Of a stretch of 64,000 nt of DNA, positions 35,700-47,213 are shown piece by piece; position 1 is the stretch's first letter; each line of letters opens with the position of its first letter. The position numbers and the translations under genes were made by a program. The DNA comes from Bacteroides sp. Its GTDB lineage: Bacteria; Bacteroidota; Bacteroidia; Bacteroidales; Muribaculaceae. The notes beneath the pieces were generated by a model. That model saw only the letters and a list, made by a program, of their open reading frames with translations. It was not told the origin of the DNA and searched no databases. The stretch covers positions 62,001-126,000 of the forward strand of contig JAAVDO010000013.1 in the NCBI GenBank assembly GCA_014801735.1. Direction: 5' to 3'.

Positions 35700-38681
35700 A
35701 TGGTCATTATTTCTACATCAAATCCATTCCGGTATGCCTACCGGTTGATTACAGCACTGTTGCTGACCACTTTCATTCTGGCAGGTGGGACGGTGGCTGC
35801 CACCGCTCAGGAAAAAGACGAGGGCGGCAAACTGCGACTGTCGGGTCGCGTAGTCGAGTCGTTAGGACACAAGGATCTGCTTAACGCCAAAGTGATAGTC
35901 ACCGATACGCTTGGCAATCTCGTGACCGACACCCTGATAGCCGACGGCGGCGGTGCATGGTATGGCGACGGCTCGGGCAAGATGTATCAGCGGGCATTTT
36001 TCAATCTGAATGTTCCCCGCAAGAAAGGCACCTACCTCTTCGAGGTGCTCATGGACGAATACAGTCCATACTACTACACCCTGAACATCGACAAGATAGG
36101 ACGGCGCGAGTTCTCGCGATCATTACCCGAATTCGTGCTCACACGCGCTCCCCGCCGATTGGGCGAAGTGACTGTCGTGGCCTCCAAGGTGAAGTTCTAC
36201 AACAGGGGCGACACGCTGGTGTTCAACGCCGACGCCTTCGAGCTGGCCGAGGGATCGATGCTCGACGCGCTTGTCAAGCAGCTACCAGGCGTGGAGCTCA
36301 AGGAGGGAGGACAGATATACGTCAACGGCGAGTATGTAGAGAGTCTGCTGCTCAACGGCAAGGATTTTTTCAAGGGCAACAACGAGCTGCTGCTCGACAA
36401 CCTCGCTTCATACACCGTGAAAAATATCGAGGTCTACCGAAAAGAGACCGACTTCGACAAATGGGCCGGAACTAACGGCAAGAAGGATCTGGTGATGGAC
36501 GTGAAGCTCAAGCATGAATACAACGTAGGCTGGATGATGAACTACGAGGCCGGATATGGTTCGGCCGACCGCTATATGGCCCGGGCGTTCATCAACCGCT
36601 TCACCAACAATTCACGCATCAGCCTGATAGGAAATATCAACAATCTGAACGACAATCGCAAGCCTGGCGAATCGACCACCTGGACGCCTGCCACCAACAC
36701 CACCGGCACCATGAAGACCCAGTTGGGCGGCATCGACTACTTCGCTCAACATCAGCTTGAGAAGTGGAAAGTGAACGGCTCGGCGATGGTGCGCCATACC
36801 TCGCAGAACGACTGGCGATATGTCGACGCTCAGAACCTGCTGAACAACGGATCGAGCTACTACAACTATTCCTACTCAACCAACAAGATCCACAATCTTG
36901 AGCTGTCAACCAACCATTCAGCCCAGATAAAAAGCAAAGCCGTGTTCAACCGACTTTCGCTCTCGGGCAACTATAACAAGACTACCTCCGACGTTTCGAA
37001 CATTGCCGCCTCATTCCGCGACGAGCAGGATAATCCCTCGCGCGAGTTTCTCGAAACCCTGTATGAAGGCAACCCCACGGCTCTTGACGACATCATCAAC
37101 CGCAGCCGCACCGAGACGCGCAACTCCGGTCATTCGGCTAACGGATCGTTCAGCTACAGCGGCTCTGTGAAAATTCCGGGTACTCCGGACAATTTCAGCT
37201 ATGGTGTGGGAACCTCGATGTCGGAGAGCAAACACGAGGTGTGGCGCGACTATCTGATCAACTATGGCACTGATCCGAAGCCGGCAGTAAGAGAAAATCA
37301 GTATTTCGACAACTCTCCCAACAAATCGGTATCCCTTGATGGTAATATCAGCTACCACTACAACCTCTCCTCCAATCAGAGCCTCTATGCCCGCTACACG
37401 CTGACGCATACTGATAGACATCAGGATTCCTACATGTATGCCCTTGACCGTCTGGGCGAGTCCGGAATAATCGGACAGCTGCCGGAAGGCTACCTCGCTT
37501 CGTTCGATGCTTCGCGCTCCTACCGCTCGCACACAGTCGAAAATATGCATGAAATAAATATCCGCTATGGTTATGACCGGCCGAATCTCTGGTTACGAAT
37601 TGATCCGACAATCAGGATTCTCGACCGCAATTTCGACTACTTCCGTGCCGGGACTAATCATCACGTCGACCAGCACCATGCCCTTGTCTACATGGCCGAC
37701 TACAGCACCCAGCTCTACCTACGTCTCGGCAAGACAAAAATCGGTGGTCGCGAGACAGACAAAAACACCCTGAATTTCCGCGTGGTCATTGAACCCACCA
37801 TGCCCGACCCCGTAAAGATGATCGACGTGACCGATACCAACGATCCTCTGAATATCTGGGCCGGAAATCCCGATCTGAAATGCTCGTATAAATACACCGG
37901 CAAACTGGTCTGGCAATTCCGCGCACCCGTAGGCATCTACACTTTCAGCAACTATACCGAGGTAGAATACTCCAACACCTACAACGCACTGGTCAACGGC
38001 TACACCTTCCAGGAGTCGACCGGCGTGCGCTACAACCGCACCTACAACGTGCGCCAGGGCAACTACGTGGCCAAACTCCACGTTACTCCGAGACTGCAGT
38101 TCGGTTCTCGCGGCCAGTTCTCCGCCTACTATTTCGGTGGTGTCGACTATATCCATGCCGCCGATATGATAGCCGTGAACACGGAAGCCATCTCGCCGTC
38201 GAGCGTCTACACCTGGTGGCAGGTCCACTCGCTCAACTTCAACTGGCAGCTGGGCAAGCAGCAACTCGGTTTCCGCGGTGAGATCAACGGCCGCTATACC
38301 GGTTCCGACCAGAAAGACTTCGAGAGCATCAACGCCACCAATACCACCCTGGCCATGACCGGTCAGTTCAGACTGCCCAAGGGCTTCGGTATCTCGACCG
38401 ACTTCACCGTCTACATGCGCCGCGGCTACGGCGAAGGTATAGATTCGACCGACCCGGTGTGGAACGCCCGTCTGACTTACACCCCGCCACGCAGCAAGTG
38501 GGTGCTGATGCTCGACGGTTTCGACATGCTCCATCAGCTCAAGAGCGTGAACTATGCCGTCAACCGTCAGGGCCGTGTGATCACCTATACCAACGTGTTG
38601 CCCCGCTACCTGATGTTCCACGTTCAGTATAAGCTCCACCTCCAGCCCAAGAAAAAGATCATCGACACCAGCTACAAATAA
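35700..38681 (+). CDS. TonB-receptor-like outer-membrane beta-barrel protein
   Basis: 993 residues. Signal peptide (ITALLLTTFILAGGTVAATAQ), an N-terminal carboxypeptidase-regulatory-like Ig domain (about 45-140), then a plug-like segment with LAEGSMLDALVKQLPGVEL, LLNGKDFFKG and SYTVKNIEVYRKE, and a barrel filling the rest. It belongs with the CarboxypepD-plus-barrel proteins that resemble TonB receptors without being SusC. It shares the same signature motifs in the same order as the protein at 51948-54920, so the two are paralogues. The ligand is unknown. It is monocistronic; a GCAGACCG/CGGTCTGC hairpin follows the stop. Confidence 0.85.
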   Translation: MVIISTSNPFRYAYRLITALLLTTFILAGGTVAATAQEKDEGGKLRLSGRVVESLGHKDLLNAKVIVTDTLGNLVTDTLIADGGGAWYGDGSGKMYQRAFFNLNVPRKKGTYLFEVLMDEYSPYYYTLNIDKIGRREFSRSLPEFVLTRAPRRLGEVTVVASKVKFYNRGDTLVFNADAFELAEGSMLDALVKQLPGVELKEGGQIYVNGEYVESLLLNGKDFFKGNNELLLDNLASYTVKNIEVYRKETDFDKWAGTNGKKDLVMDVKLKHEYNVGWMMNYEAGYGSADRYMARAFINRFTNNSRISLIGNINNLNDNRKPGESTTWTPATNTTGTMKTQLGGIDYFAQHQLEKWKVNGSAMVRHTSQNDWRYVDAQNLLNNGSSYYNYSYSTNKIHNLELSTNHSAQIKSKAVFNRLSLSGNYNKTTSDVSNIAASFRDEQDNPSREFLETLYEGNPTALDDIINRSRTETRNSGHSANGSFSYSGSVKIPGTPDNFSYGVGTSMSESKHEVWRDYLINYGTDPKPAVRENQYFDNSPNKSVSLDGNISYHYNLSSNQSLYARYTLTHTDRHQDSYMYALDRLGESGIIGQLPEGYLASFDASRSYRSHTVENMHEINIRYGYDRPNLWLRIDPTIRILDRNFDYFRAGTNHHVDQHHALVYMADYSTQLYLRLGKTKIGGRETDKNTLNFRVVIEPTMPDPVKMIDVTDTNDPLNIWAGNPDLKCSYKYTGKLVWQFRAPVGIYTFSNYTEVEYSNTYNALVNGYTFQESTGVRYNRTYNVRQGNYVAKLHVTPRLQFGSRGQFSAYYFGGVDYIHAADMIAVNTEAISPSSVYTWWQVHSLNFNWQLGKQQLGFRGEINGRYTGSDQKDFESINATNTTLAMTGQFRLPKGFGISTDFTVYMRRGYGEGIDSTDPVWNARLTYTPPRSKWVLMLDGFDMLHQLKSVNYAVNRQGRVITYTNVLPRYLMFHVQYKLHLQPKKKIIDTSYK

Positions 38682-38709
38682 CACCTCCCGAATAATTGCA
38701 TACTTTCCG

Positions 38710-38741
38710 GCAGACCGTTCCCACTCGTGAGGGCGGTCTGC
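38710..38741 (+). terminator. Hairpin after the barrel protein gene
   Basis: GCAGACCG pairs perfectly with CGGTCTGC, with a further CCC/GGG inside, but no T-run follows. Confidence 0.45.
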
Positions 38742-38813
38742 AATTATGATATCAGTCCCATGCCTGGAATGAAAGTTATTTTGAAAAGCATAGGATTAAT
38801 GAGGCGAAATGCG

Positions 38814-38821
38814 TAACTTTG
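38814..38821 (+). promoter_or_regulatory. -7 box for gpmI
   Basis: TAACTTTG, 69 nt before the ATG; the -33 region has no clear TTG at the proper distance. Confidence 0.5.
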
Positions 38822-38890
38822 CAGATTGAAGCGGCATAGTGCCCGCTCAGTTACTTTTTTTCTGATAAAACCAACTCGATATAAAAGATC

Positions 38891-40405
38891 ATGGCCAAGA
38901 AAGCTCTCTTAATGATTCTCGACGGGTGGGGCATAGGCAACCACTCGAAAGGTGACGTTATTTTCCAGACTCCCACACCCTACTGGGACTATCTGATGGC
39001 AACCTATCCCAACTCCCAGCTTCAGGCAAGCGGTGAGAACGTCGGTCTGCCCGACGGCCAGATGGGCAACTCCGAAGTAGGCCACCTGAATATCGGCGCC
39101 GGCCGCGTCGTTTATCAGGATCTGGTGAAGATCAACAAGGCTATCCGCGAGGGCAGCATCATGGAGAATCCCGAGATCAAGAGCGCTTTCAGCTACGCCA
39201 AGGAATCGGGCAAGGCAATCCACTTCATGGGCCTGACCAGCGACGGCGGCGTTCACTCCTCGCTCGACCATCTCTATGCCCTCTGCGACATCGCTGCGAA
39301 ATATGGGCTGGAGAAGGTGTATATCCACTGCTTCATGGACGGCCGCGACACCGATCCCCACTCCGGCAAAGGCTTCATCGAGGAGCTGCAGGCCCACTGC
39401 AAGAAGAGCGCCGGCACGATCGCTTCGATCATCGGCCGCTATTATGCCATGGACCGCGACAAGCGCTGGGAGCGTGTCAAAGTGGCCTACGACCTGCTCG
39501 TGAAGGGTGAGGGCAAGCAGACCCTCGATCTAATTCAGGCTATGGACGAGAGCTACGCCGAAGACGTGACCGACGAATTTATCAAGCCTATCAACAATGC
39601 CGCCGTCGACGGCACCATCAAGGAGGGCGACGCCGTGATTTTCTTCAACTACCGCAACGACCGCGCCAAGGAGATCACAACCGTGCTCACCCAGAAGGAT
39701 ATGCCTGAAGAAGGTATGCACACCATACCGGGTCTGCAATACTACTGCATGACTCCCTACGACGCTTCGTTCACCGGCGTACACATTCTTTTCGACAAGG
39801 AGAACGTCAGCAACACTCTGGGCGAATATCTTTCGAAGCTCGACAAGAAGCAGCTCCACATCGCCGAGACCGAGAAGTATGCTCACGTGACATTCTTCTT
39901 CAACGGCGGCCGCGAAGCTCCCTACGAAGGCGAGGAGCGCATTCTGGTTGCATCACCCAAGGTTGCGACTTACGACCTTCAGCCCGAGATGAGCGCCTAC
40001 GAGGTCAAAGACAAGCTCGTCGAGGCTATCCGCTCGGAGAAATACGACTTCATCGTGGTAAACTATGCCAACGGCGATATGGTGGGCCACACTGGCGTTT
40101 ACGAGGCTATCGAGAAGGCAGTGAAGGCTGTCGACGAATGCGTGAAAGACACCGTCGAGGCTGCCAAGGAAGCCGGATATGAGGTGATAATCATTGCCGA
40201 CCACGGCAACGCCGACAACGCTATCAATGCCGACGGATCGCCCAACACGGCCCACTCGCTCAACCCCGTGCCCTGTATCTACGTGACCGAGCGCAAGGAT
40301 GCCCACGTTGGCCCCGGCAAGCTCGCCGACGTCGCTCCCACCATGCTCAAGATTATGGGCCTGGAGCAGCCCGCCGAGATGACAGGCCACGCCCTGATCG
40401 ACTGA
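38891..40405 (+). CDS. gpmI: 2,3-bisphosphoglycerate-independent phosphoglycerate mutase
   Basis: 504 residues, normal for the Mn-dependent iPGM of glycolysis, which interconverts 3- and 2-phosphoglycerate. It starts [16 protein letters not shown], whose Asp11 is a metal ligand. The phosphorylated serine is S61 in [29 protein letters not shown] and [11 protein letters not shown] follow in the phosphotransferase insert, and the second metal site is in IIADHGNAD. It is a single-gene unit with a strong terminator downstream. Confidence 0.97.
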   Translation: MAKKALLMILDGWGIGNHSKGDVIFQTPTPYWDYLMATYPNSQLQASGENVGLPDGQMGNSEVGHLNIGAGRVVYQDLVKINKAIREGSIMENPEIKSAFSYAKESGKAIHFMGLTSDGGVHSSLDHLYALCDIAAKYGLEKVYIHCFMDGRDTDPHSGKGFIEELQAHCKKSAGTIASIIGRYYAMDRDKRWERVKVAYDLLVKGEGKQTLDLIQAMDESYAEDVTDEFIKPINNAAVDGTIKEGDAVIFFNYRNDRAKEITTVLTQKDMPEEGMHTIPGLQYYCMTPYDASFTGVHILFDKENVSNTLGEYLSKLDKKQLHIAETEKYAHVTFFFNGGREAPYEGEERILVASPKVATYDLQPEMSAYEVKDKLVEAIRSEKYDFIVVNYANGDMVGHTGVYEAIEKAVKAVDECVKDTVEAAKEAGYEVIIIADHGNADNAINADGSPNTAHSLNPVPCIYVTERKDAHVGPGKLADVAPTMLKIMGLEQPAEMTGHALID

Positions 40406-40429
40406 TTTTCCGACTAACACTAACCCATT

Positions 40430-40476
40430 AAACGGGCGCGGCGAATGCCCTCATAAGGCGGTGCCGCGCCCGTTTT
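40430..40476 (+). terminator. Intrinsic terminator after gpmI
   Basis: AAACGGGCGCGGC pairs perfectly with GCCGCGCCCGTTT around a 20-nt loop, ending in TTTT. The next ATG follows after only 7 nt. Confidence 0.85.
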
Positions 40477-40483
40477 CCTATCT

Positions 40484-41476
40484 ATGCCACGACGCAATCT
40501 TCTCTTTCTTCTGCCTGCGGCGCTGACCCTGTTCAGTGCCTGCAACAACTCGGTGTTTCTGTCGCCCGACGAGATTCCGGGCGATTTCCCGACGGTCACT
40601 ATAGCACCGGGCGACTCGGTGTTCATAGCCGCGCCGCTTAAAGGCTGTGAGTGGATGACACTTAATGATTTCGGCCGCCTCTCCCGGCAGGATCCCGGCG
40701 CCCCTGCCACTGACGAGGACCCGACTTTCAGATCCATCGGGGGCAAGCCGCCCTATACCCTGAGGGCATGGCGCAGCGTGATGGCCGACGATACAGAGGC
40801 CAACGACCCGTCGCACGACTGGAATCTCGACATGACCGTGCGTGCCGACGGCAAAGGGGTATGGGTCAGGGTCGACCAGTCGCTGTCGCCCTACAGCGTC
40901 GAGGGGCAGGTGGAATTCAGCTATGGCCGCGACAGCTATTTCATTCCGCTGATCATAAAGGCTTTCCCCTGGCTCGAAGTGACCGCCGTCAGTTGCTCCG
41001 ATCTCGTTTTCTCCGATTCGGGCGACGTGATCGACGAGACCGAGAGTATCTCCGTCAGAAATGCCGGGCCCGACTCGCTCAGAGTGATCCTCCAACCGTT
41101 CCGTCAGGCAAAGGGAAGCATAATCTTCGTTCCGGCCCCGTCGCAGCCCCGGCTTCCGCTGGCCGACCACTCGCCGGCACTGAGCCTCCCGGTGCCACGC
41201 GCCGACGGTTCGGGCGTGGAATGGATCGACGGCCTGGCGCCATACGTGGCAGGCACCCAGCCGTTACCCTCCAGCCTGCTGCCGACGACGGTTGCCACAG
41301 TAATGGTGCCACCAATGACCACACGCCGCTACACCGTATTCACATCATTCCACACCGTCGCCGCCACTTACGTGGCCACAGCCGTCACGCCCGAACTCGA
41401 GCAGCAGTTCAGCATACGCGGCAAGCTCGTCGTGAAACGTCCCACCGACTTTATCATTTCCCATGAAGACCTATAG
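40484..41476 (+). CDS. Unknown lipoprotein upstream of the PagL-like gene
   Basis: 330 residues with a lipoprotein signal ending LFSAC (Cys20). The mature part seems all-beta: a segment with DFPTVTIAPGDSVFI, a second with FPWLEVTAVSCSDLVFSDSGDV...SISVRNAGPDSLRVIL that resembles an immunoglobulin-like domain, and a Pro-rich stretch. No enzyme motif is seen. Its stop overlaps the next gene's start by 14 nt, so the two are translated together. The partner is a probable lipid A deacylase, so a role at the outer membrane is plausible (inference). Confidence 0.72.
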   Translation: MPRRNLLFLLPAALTLFSACNNSVFLSPDEIPGDFPTVTIAPGDSVFIAAPLKGCEWMTLNDFGRLSRQDPGAPATDEDPTFRSIGGKPPYTLRAWRSVMADDTEANDPSHDWNLDMTVRADGKGVWVRVDQSLSPYSVEGQVEFSYGRDSYFIPLIIKAFPWLEVTAVSCSDLVFSDSGDVIDETESISVRNAGPDSLRVILQPFRQAKGSIIFVPAPSQPRLPLADHSPALSLPVPRADGSGVEWIDGLAPYVAGTQPLPSSLLPTTVATVMVPPMTTRRYTVFTSFHTVAATYVATAVTPELEQQFSIRGKLVVKRPTDFIISHEDL

Positions 41477-42704
41477 GCTCATCCGGATTCTGGCCGGCCT
41501 TGCTCTGAGCGCAGCCATGCTCGCGCTCTCCGCCCCCTGCCGCGCCGCCGACGGCGACACCATCACGGAAAACCGCTTCCGTGGCTTTCTGAGCGCCGAT
41601 CTCCGTCCGGCATGGATAATCCCCACCTCAGAGTGGTTCAGGGGCAACAACCCCCTTCAGAATCGCTTTGGCGGTGCCATGTCGGCCACCGTCAAGGGCG
41701 GCTTCTCGTTCGGGCCGCGCTCCGAGGCCCGCAGGCTGTATGGCGACACCTATCAGGGCCTGGCCCTGAGCTACACCGACCTCTTCGGCCACAATCTGCT
41801 CGGGCGTCCGGTATCGCTGTTCGTCTATCAGGGCTTCCCGATAGCCCCGCTGTCGCGGCGCCTGTCGCTTTTCGCCGAGTGGGAATTCGGCGCCTCCTTC
41901 GGCTGGAAAACGCAGCAGTGGAGCATGGAGATGCCCGGTGTCAACGGCTCGCCGGTGACGGCTCGCCTCGGCTTGAATCTTGTCCTGCGCTATGCTCTTT
42001 CGCGCTCGCTCGACCTGGTGACCGCTATCGACCTCACTCATTTCAGCAACGGCAACACACGCGTGCCGAACGCCGGCACCAATCTGGCGGGATTGCGCCT
42101 CGGTGTGACCTACTATCCCGGCATGCGGCCTGCATACGATCAGGCCACCCCATTCCGCCACGAAGTGCCCGCTCCGGCATGGTCGTGGGATCTGCTGCTG
42201 TATGGAGCCGCCCACAAGCGCTTTTTCCGCGACAGCGACGATCAGCCGATACCCCTGCCGGGATGTTTCGCGGTAGCCGGAGCGACTTTCGGCCCTATGC
42301 GCGACCTGCGCGGAGGTGTGCTCCGCATCGGCGGCACATTCGACCTGCAGTGGGATGAGGGCGCCGACATCGAGCGCTATCTGATCCGCGACCTGCCCGG
42401 ACCTCACCCCTACTATCTCCGTCCGCCCGTGTCGCGGCAGATTTCGGCGGGAGTGAGCGCCCGAGGCGAGATTGTGCTGCCTTATTTCGCCATAAACGTG
42501 GGTATAGGCCGCAACATCTGGTCGGCGGCGCCCGATCAGCGCGTGTTTTATCAGACCCTTGCGCTGAAAACCATGATCACGCCGCGGGCTTACCTCAACG
42601 TGGGCTACAGTCTGCGCAACTTCGCCCATCCGCGCACCCTCATGATAGGCCTGGGCTGGAGATTCGGCAACACCTCGCCGGCGCCTACACTCTCACACCT
42701 CTGA
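41463..42704 (+). CDS. PagL-like acyloxyacyl hydrolase (lipid A 3-O-deacylase)
   Basis: 413 residues with a signal peptide (LALSAAMLALSAPCRA-AD) and an outer-membrane beta-barrel character. The PagL active-site motif is present as LTHFSNGNTRVPNAG, giving His193 and Ser195 of the His-Ser-Glu triad. It is followed by GLRLGVTYY, the conserved strand after the motif. The protein is much longer than Pseudomonas PagL (~170), as usual for Bacteroidetes members. It should remove an acyl chain from lipid A in the outer membrane. It is coupled to the upstream lipoprotein gene and convergent with the efflux pump gene, with 4 nt between stops. Confidence 0.8.
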   Translation: MKTYRLIRILAGLALSAAMLALSAPCRAADGDTITENRFRGFLSADLRPAWIIPTSEWFRGNNPLQNRFGGAMSATVKGGFSFGPRSEARRLYGDTYQGLALSYTDLFGHNLLGRPVSLFVYQGFPIAPLSRRLSLFAEWEFGASFGWKTQQWSMEMPGVNGSPVTARLGLNLVLRYALSRSLDLVTAIDLTHFSNGNTRVPNAGTNLAGLRLGVTYYPGMRPAYDQATPFRHEVPAPAWSWDLLLYGAAHKRFFRDSDDQPIPLPGCFAVAGATFGPMRDLRGGVLRIGGTFDLQWDEGADIERYLIRDLPGPHPYYLRPPVSRQISAGVSARGEIVLPYFAINVGIGRNIWSAAPDQRVFYQTLALKTMITPRAYLNVGYSLRNFAHPRTLMIGLGWRFGNTSPAPTLSHL

Positions 42705-42708
42705 CCAT

Positions 42709-45700
42709 TCACACCTGGGTGCCGCTATTTCCGGCGGCCTCGTCAGTGCTGCTCTGGGCCGTAGCGGGTGCATCGTTGCCGCTGTTGAAGAGCTTGTCGA
42801 GATATTTCTCGCGGAAGCGTTCAAGCAACTCCCAGAAGTTGGGAACAAACAGGGTGCCTACGATAGCATTCACAAACATACCGAACACTACTGCCGTGCC
42901 GAGCGATATGCGGCTCGCGGCTCCGGCGCCTGTGGCAAACAGCATCGGCATCACACCGAACACAAAGGCGAGTGCTGTCATCATGATCGGACGGAAACGT
43001 ATGCGGCCCGCCATTTCGGCCGATTTGCGGATATCCATGCCCGACTTGCGGAAATCGCGGGCATACTCTACAATCAGGATCGCATTCTTGGCCGACAGAC
43101 CGAGCAGCAGGATAATACCTATCTGAGTGTAGATATTGATGCTCTGGCCCATGAACAGACATCCTATCACGGTGCCCAGTATCGCGGTCGGCATCGAGAT
43201 CACCACCGCCACGGGGTCGGTCAGACTTTCATACTGTGCGGCGAGCACAAGCAGCGTAACTATCACGGCGAATATCATTACTATCGACACCGTTGTGCCT
43301 CCCTCGCTCTCCTGATATGCCTCGCCGGTCCAGGCATAGCTGTAGGTGTTGCCCACGGCCTCCTTTACGATCTCTTCCATGGCCTTTATGCCCTCCGACG
43401 AGCTTACGCCGTCGGCAGTCGAGGCTGTCAGCGCAGCCGTCTGATACATATTGTAGCGGTCTACCGAAGCACTTCCGAGTGTCTCGACAGGACGCGTGAA
43501 CGACGACAGCGGCACCATCTCGCCCTTCGAGTTTCTCACGCTCAGTTTCATCACGTCGTCAATCATCTGGCGCGAGTGTGAATCGGCCGTCAGTATCACC
43601 TGATACACACGTCCGAACTCGTTGAAGTCGTTGACGTAAGTACTGCTCATATAGCCGCTCAGAGTGCTGTAGAGGTCGGCAAGGGTTATGCCATACATCT
43701 TCACCTTGTCGCGGTCGATCTCAAGACTGTATTGCGGCACTCCGCCCTCATACATCGACGTGATCGACTTGATGCGCTTATCTTTGGCTGCTACCTCCTG
43801 AATGTTTTTCAGTGCGTCGGCCATCTCCATCGGCCCATGGTTGTTGATATCGAGCAGCTGCATCTCCAGACCAGACGACTCGCCCAGGCCCGGAATGGCA
43901 GGCGGATTCAGAGCGAACACTACCGCTTCCTGAATATCGGCGCAGAGACGGTTCAGGCTGTCGATCACGGCATCTACACGCAGCGACTTTGCCTTTCGGT
44001 CTTTCCACGGTTCGAGCATCACGAACAGCGAACCCTTGTTGCTGCCCGAGCCTCCGCCCATACCGCCGGTGCCCGCCATGCTGATTACGTCTCTCACACC
44101 GGGTATCGTGAGCGTTCTGCTGGTGATCTGCTTCATCACCGAGTCAGTGCGGTCGAGCGAGGCGCCCGTGGGAAGCTGCACCGATCCCATGAAGTAGCCC
44201 AGGTCTTCCTGAGGAATATAGCTGGTCGGCATCTTGATGAAGCCCCAGAATGCCACGAAGCATATTGCGAAATAAACACCTATGGCCACCGCCGGTCTCT
44301 GGAGAAACTTGCCTACAATCTTCATATAAGCCTCGGTTGTGGCTCCGAAACCTTTGTCAAACCAGCGATAAAGGAAAAACTTGGTGGGTTTATTCTTTCG
44401 CAGGAACAGTGCGCACAGCGCCGGGGTGAGGGTCAGTGCGTTGATACCCGAGAAAGCTGTCGAGACAGCAATGGTCAGCGCAAACTGTTTGTAGAGCTGG
44501 CCGGTGATACCCGCGACGAATGCCGTGGGGATGAACACCGACAAGAGCACCAGCACCTCGCCGACAACAGGCCCCTGAAGCTCCATCATGGCCTTTTCGG
44601 CAGCCTTACGCGGCGACAGAAGTCCCTTGTCGACTATTCGCGAACAGTCTTCCACCACCACTATCGCATCGTCGACCACAATCGCTATCGCAAGCACCAG
44701 GCCGAACAGCGTCAGTGTATTTATGGTGAAGCCCATCACCTTCATCACCGCAAAGGTGGCTATGAGCGATACCGGTATGGTGATCATAGGGATGATGACG
44801 GCGCGCCAGCTCTGCAGGAACAGCAGTATCACGACCATTACGATCAGGGTGGTCTCGACAAACGTGACAAGCACCTCGTCGATCGAGGCCGTGACAAACT
44901 CGGTAGTGTTCATCACTATCCTGTAGGTCACGCCTTCCGGGAAATATTCCGACAGTTCCTCCAGCTTTGCCTTGGCCAGGTTGGCGACATCGAGTGCGTT
45001 GGCACCCGGTAGCTGCGTTATGCCGAGCAGTCCGGCGTCCTTGCCGTTCACATGGCTCACGGTGCTGTATGTGGCGCTTCCGAGGTCGATGCGTGCCACA
45101 TCTTTCAGGCGCAGCATCTGGCCGTCATCGCTGGTGCGCAGCACGATGTTGCCGAATTCTTCAGGAGTGGTTAGGCGTCCTTTCGTTGTCAGAGTGAATT
45201 CAAACGGATTGTCGCCCGACTGAGGCGCCGTGCCCACGCTTCCTGCCGACACCTGCATGTTCTGGCTCTGGATCATCGAGCTGATATCTGACGGCGTGAG
45301 TCCGCGCACTCTCATCTTCTCCGGATCGAGCCACACGCGCATGCTGTATTCACCGGCTCCGAAAGCGCCTACGCTTCCCACGCCGTCAAGGCGCGCAAGT
45401 TCGTCAACGATATTGAGCTGTGCGTAGTTGGTCAGATAAAGGGCATCATACATGTTCTCATAACCCTTTTCCGGCTCGATAGCCACAAACATGATCATGT
45501 TGGTGGAGCGGGTCATCACCTGAACACCCTGCTGTTTCACCGCCGTAGGCAGTGTTGCCTCGGCGAGCGACAGGCGGTTCTGAACCTTTACGGCGGCCAT
45601 ATCGACATCCGTTCCTATCTCAAAGGTGATAGTGAGGCTGTAGCTGCCGTCAGATCCGCACGACGAGCTCATATACATCATGTTTTCAAGACCGTTCACC

Positions 45701-45906
45701 TGTTCCTCGATGGGAGCGGCTATGGTCGAGGCCACAGTCTCGGCATCGGCGCCGGGATAGCTGGCCGAAACCTGGACTGTTGGGGGTGTGATATCCGGAA
45801 ACTGGGCTACGGGCAGAGTCTCTATCGTCAGGACACCCACCAGAATCATCATTATGGCTATTACGATCGCAAATATTGGGCGATCTATGAAAAAACGGCT
45901 GAACAT
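42709..45906 (-). CDS. RND multidrug efflux pump (AcrB type)
   Basis: 1065 residues, the normal length of HAE1-type RND pumps, with 12 membrane helices and two large periplasmic loops. It starts [20 protein letters not shown]. The proton-relay aspartate pair D412-D413 is present in [14 protein letters not shown], and the C-terminal half shows [17 protein letters not shown]. It exports hydrophobic or amphipathic compounds such as drugs, bile acids or detergents. Last gene of an operon OMF-adaptor-pump; its start follows the adaptor stop by 35 nt. The C-terminus is a low-complexity tail ([15 protein letters not shown]). Confidence 0.95.
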   Translation of the reverse strand: MFSRFFIDRPIFAIVIAIMMILVGVLTIETLPVAQFPDITPPTVQVSASYPGADAETVASTIAAPIEEQVNGLENMMYMSSSCGSDGSYSLTITFEIGTDVDMAAVKVQNRLSLAEATLPTAVKQQGVQVMTRSTNMIMFVAIEPEKGYENMYDALYLTNYAQLNIVDELARLDGVGSVGAFGAGEYSMRVWLDPEKMRVRGLTPSDISSMIQSQNMQVSAGSVGTAPQSGDNPFEFTLTTKGRLTTPEEFGNIVLRTSDDGQMLRLKDVARIDLGSATYSTVSHVNGKDAGLLGITQLPGANALDVANLAKAKLEELSEYFPEGVTYRIVMNTTEFVTASIDEVLVTFVETTLIVMVVILLFLQSWRAVIIPMITIPVSLIATFAVMKVMGFTINTLTLFGLVLAIAIVVDDAIVVVEDCSRIVDKGLLSPRKAAEKAMMELQGPVVGEVLVLLSVFIPTAFVAGITGQLYKQFALTIAVSTAFSGINALTLTPALCALFLRKNKPTKFFLYRWFDKGFGATTEAYMKIVGKFLQRPAVAIGVYFAICFVAFWGFIKMPTSYIPQEDLGYFMGSVQLPTGASLDRTDSVMKQITSRTLTIPGVRDVISMAGTGGMGGGSGSNKGSLFVMLEPWKDRKAKSLRVDAVIDSLNRLCADIQEAVVFALNPPAIPGLGESSGLEMQLLDINNHGPMEMADALKNIQEVAAKDKRIKSITSMYEGGVPQYSLEIDRDKVKMYGITLADLYSTLSGYMSSTYVNDFNEFGRVYQVILTADSHSRQMIDDVMKLSVRNSKGEMVPLSSFTRPVETLGSASVDRYNMYQTAALTASTADGVSSSEGIKAMEEIVKEAVGNTYSYAWTGEAYQESEGGTTVSIVMIFAVIVTLLVLAAQYESLTDPVAVVISMPTAILGTVIGCLFMGQSINIYTQIGIILLLGLSAKNAILIVEYARDFRKSGMDIRKSAEMAGRIRFRPIMMTALAFVFGVMPMLFATGAGAASRISLGTAVVFGMFVNAIVGTLFVPNFWELLERFREKYLDKLFNSGNDAPATAQSSTDEAAGNSGTQV

Positions 45907-45941
45907 ATCGGAGCGTTGGTTGAAATGATGACGTCTTCTGG

Positions 45942-47174
45942 TTATTTGCTCTGGGGTGTGGCGGGATGCGGTTCGATCGGTTTGAAGGTACTGTCGCCAT
46001 CGGTCTTCTTCACATGATCCTTAGCCGGCGGGAGCGGTTGCTCCATGCGGGGCTTCACTATCATGTCTGGACGAACCTTGAGCATGGCCTTGGTCACATA
46101 GCGAACTCCCGGCTCTACTCCCGAAGTGATCACACGCAGGGTGTCGTCGACCACATCGCCCACCTTGACCGGTGTGTAGACTATCTTGTTGGAGTCGTTC
46201 AGCGTATATAGATACTTGCCCAGCTGGTCGGTCGATATAGCGGCGTCTTTCACAACTATTGCAGCCGAATCCACATCGTAGGGAAGCGAAACGTTCACAT
46301 ACATTCCCTCGCGCAGCTCCTCATAGGGATTGTCGATCATGGCGCGAAGTTCGAGTGTGCCCGTCGACACATCTACGTCGGGCGACATGTAGATCAGTTT
46401 GGCCGTATATTCGTGGGGTAGCTTTTCGCTGAAGCTCACCGGCATACGCGAAAAATCAACCAGTTGCTGGGCGCTCTTGTCGCGCAACATGTTTATATAT
46501 GCCATATCGTCGATATAAAAATCGGCCCTCACCTGAATATCGTCGTAGATGGTGGCCAGAGTGACAGGCGCTCCCGCTCCGTTCACATAGTTGCCGCTTC
46601 CCATGACCGAAGCGTTCACGTGGCCGCGGAAAGGAGCTCTTACGGTGCAGTAGCTCAGATTAGTTCTGGCGGTGCGCAGGGTGGCGGCAGCCTCGTTTAC
46701 CTGCTGTCGGCTCTGCTCCATGTTGCTCCGTGCCTCCTCCATTTCCATTTTCGACACGGCGTCGGCCTCGGCGGCTTTCATTATGGCCTGATAGCGGCTC
46801 GTGTTATATTCCAGAGCTGCCTTGGCCGTGGCGAGCGATGCCGCTGCCTGGTTCACGGCGTCGGCATACTGCGTATCTTCGATCGTAAACAGCACCTGAC
46901 CTTTCTCCACCAGACGGCCGTTCTCATAGCCCTGGCCCGTCAGATAACCGTTTACTCGGGCCACCAGATCAACAGTCTGAACCGCATGAAGCGAGCCTGG
47001 ATAAGTGTGATACAGCACTACTGGCCGCTGTTCTACGGCTGCCACGTCGATCACCGGTGCACTCTCGGCCTCGGCGGCATGCTTGTCTTTTTGTGAACAT
47101 CCGGAAATTACGCTTCCGGTTAATGCGAGGGCGCCGGCGGCCATTACGGCGGCGCGGATATTTCTGGGCTTCAT
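45942..47174 (-). CDS. RND efflux periplasmic adaptor (membrane fusion protein)
   Basis: 410 residues from [14 protein letters not shown] (an ATG 12 nt further up, 47186, also fits). Lipoprotein signal ending SVISGC (Cys26). Typical adaptor layout: barrel-sandwich half ([27 protein letters not shown]), a helical hairpin (about 95-160), the second lipoyl half ([19 protein letters not shown]), then beta-barrel and membrane-proximal domains. It bridges the RND pump to the outer-membrane factor. It lies in the middle of the efflux operon. Confidence 0.93.
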   Translation of the reverse strand: MKPRNIRAAVMAAGALALTGSVISGCSQKDKHAAEAESAPVIDVAAVEQRPVVLYHTYPGSLHAVQTVDLVARVNGYLTGQGYENGRLVEKGQVLFTIEDTQYADAVNQAAASLATAKAALEYNTSRYQAIMKAAEADAVSKMEMEEARSNMEQSRQQVNEAAATLRTARTNLSYCTVRAPFRGHVNASVMGSGNYVNGAGAPVTLATIYDDIQVRADFYIDDMAYINMLRDKSAQQLVDFSRMPVSFSEKLPHEYTAKLIYMSPDVDVSTGTLELRAMIDNPYEELREGMYVNVSLPYDVDSAAIVVKDAAISTDQLGKYLYTLNDSNKIVYTPVKVGDVVDDTLRVITSGVEPGVRYVTKAMLKVRPDMIVKPRMEQPLPPAKDHVKKTDGDSTFKPIEPHPATPQSK

Positions 47175-47213
47175 ATTGGGGAGCATTTGGGGGAATTACT
47201 GTTTTGTGTGGGG

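Noticed and set aside
43732..45012. 426-codon plus-strand frame opposite the RND pump gene, and a similar one at 57911-59116 opposite the ABC gene
   Set aside because: Both lie opposite genes with intact family motifs and show only biased composition.
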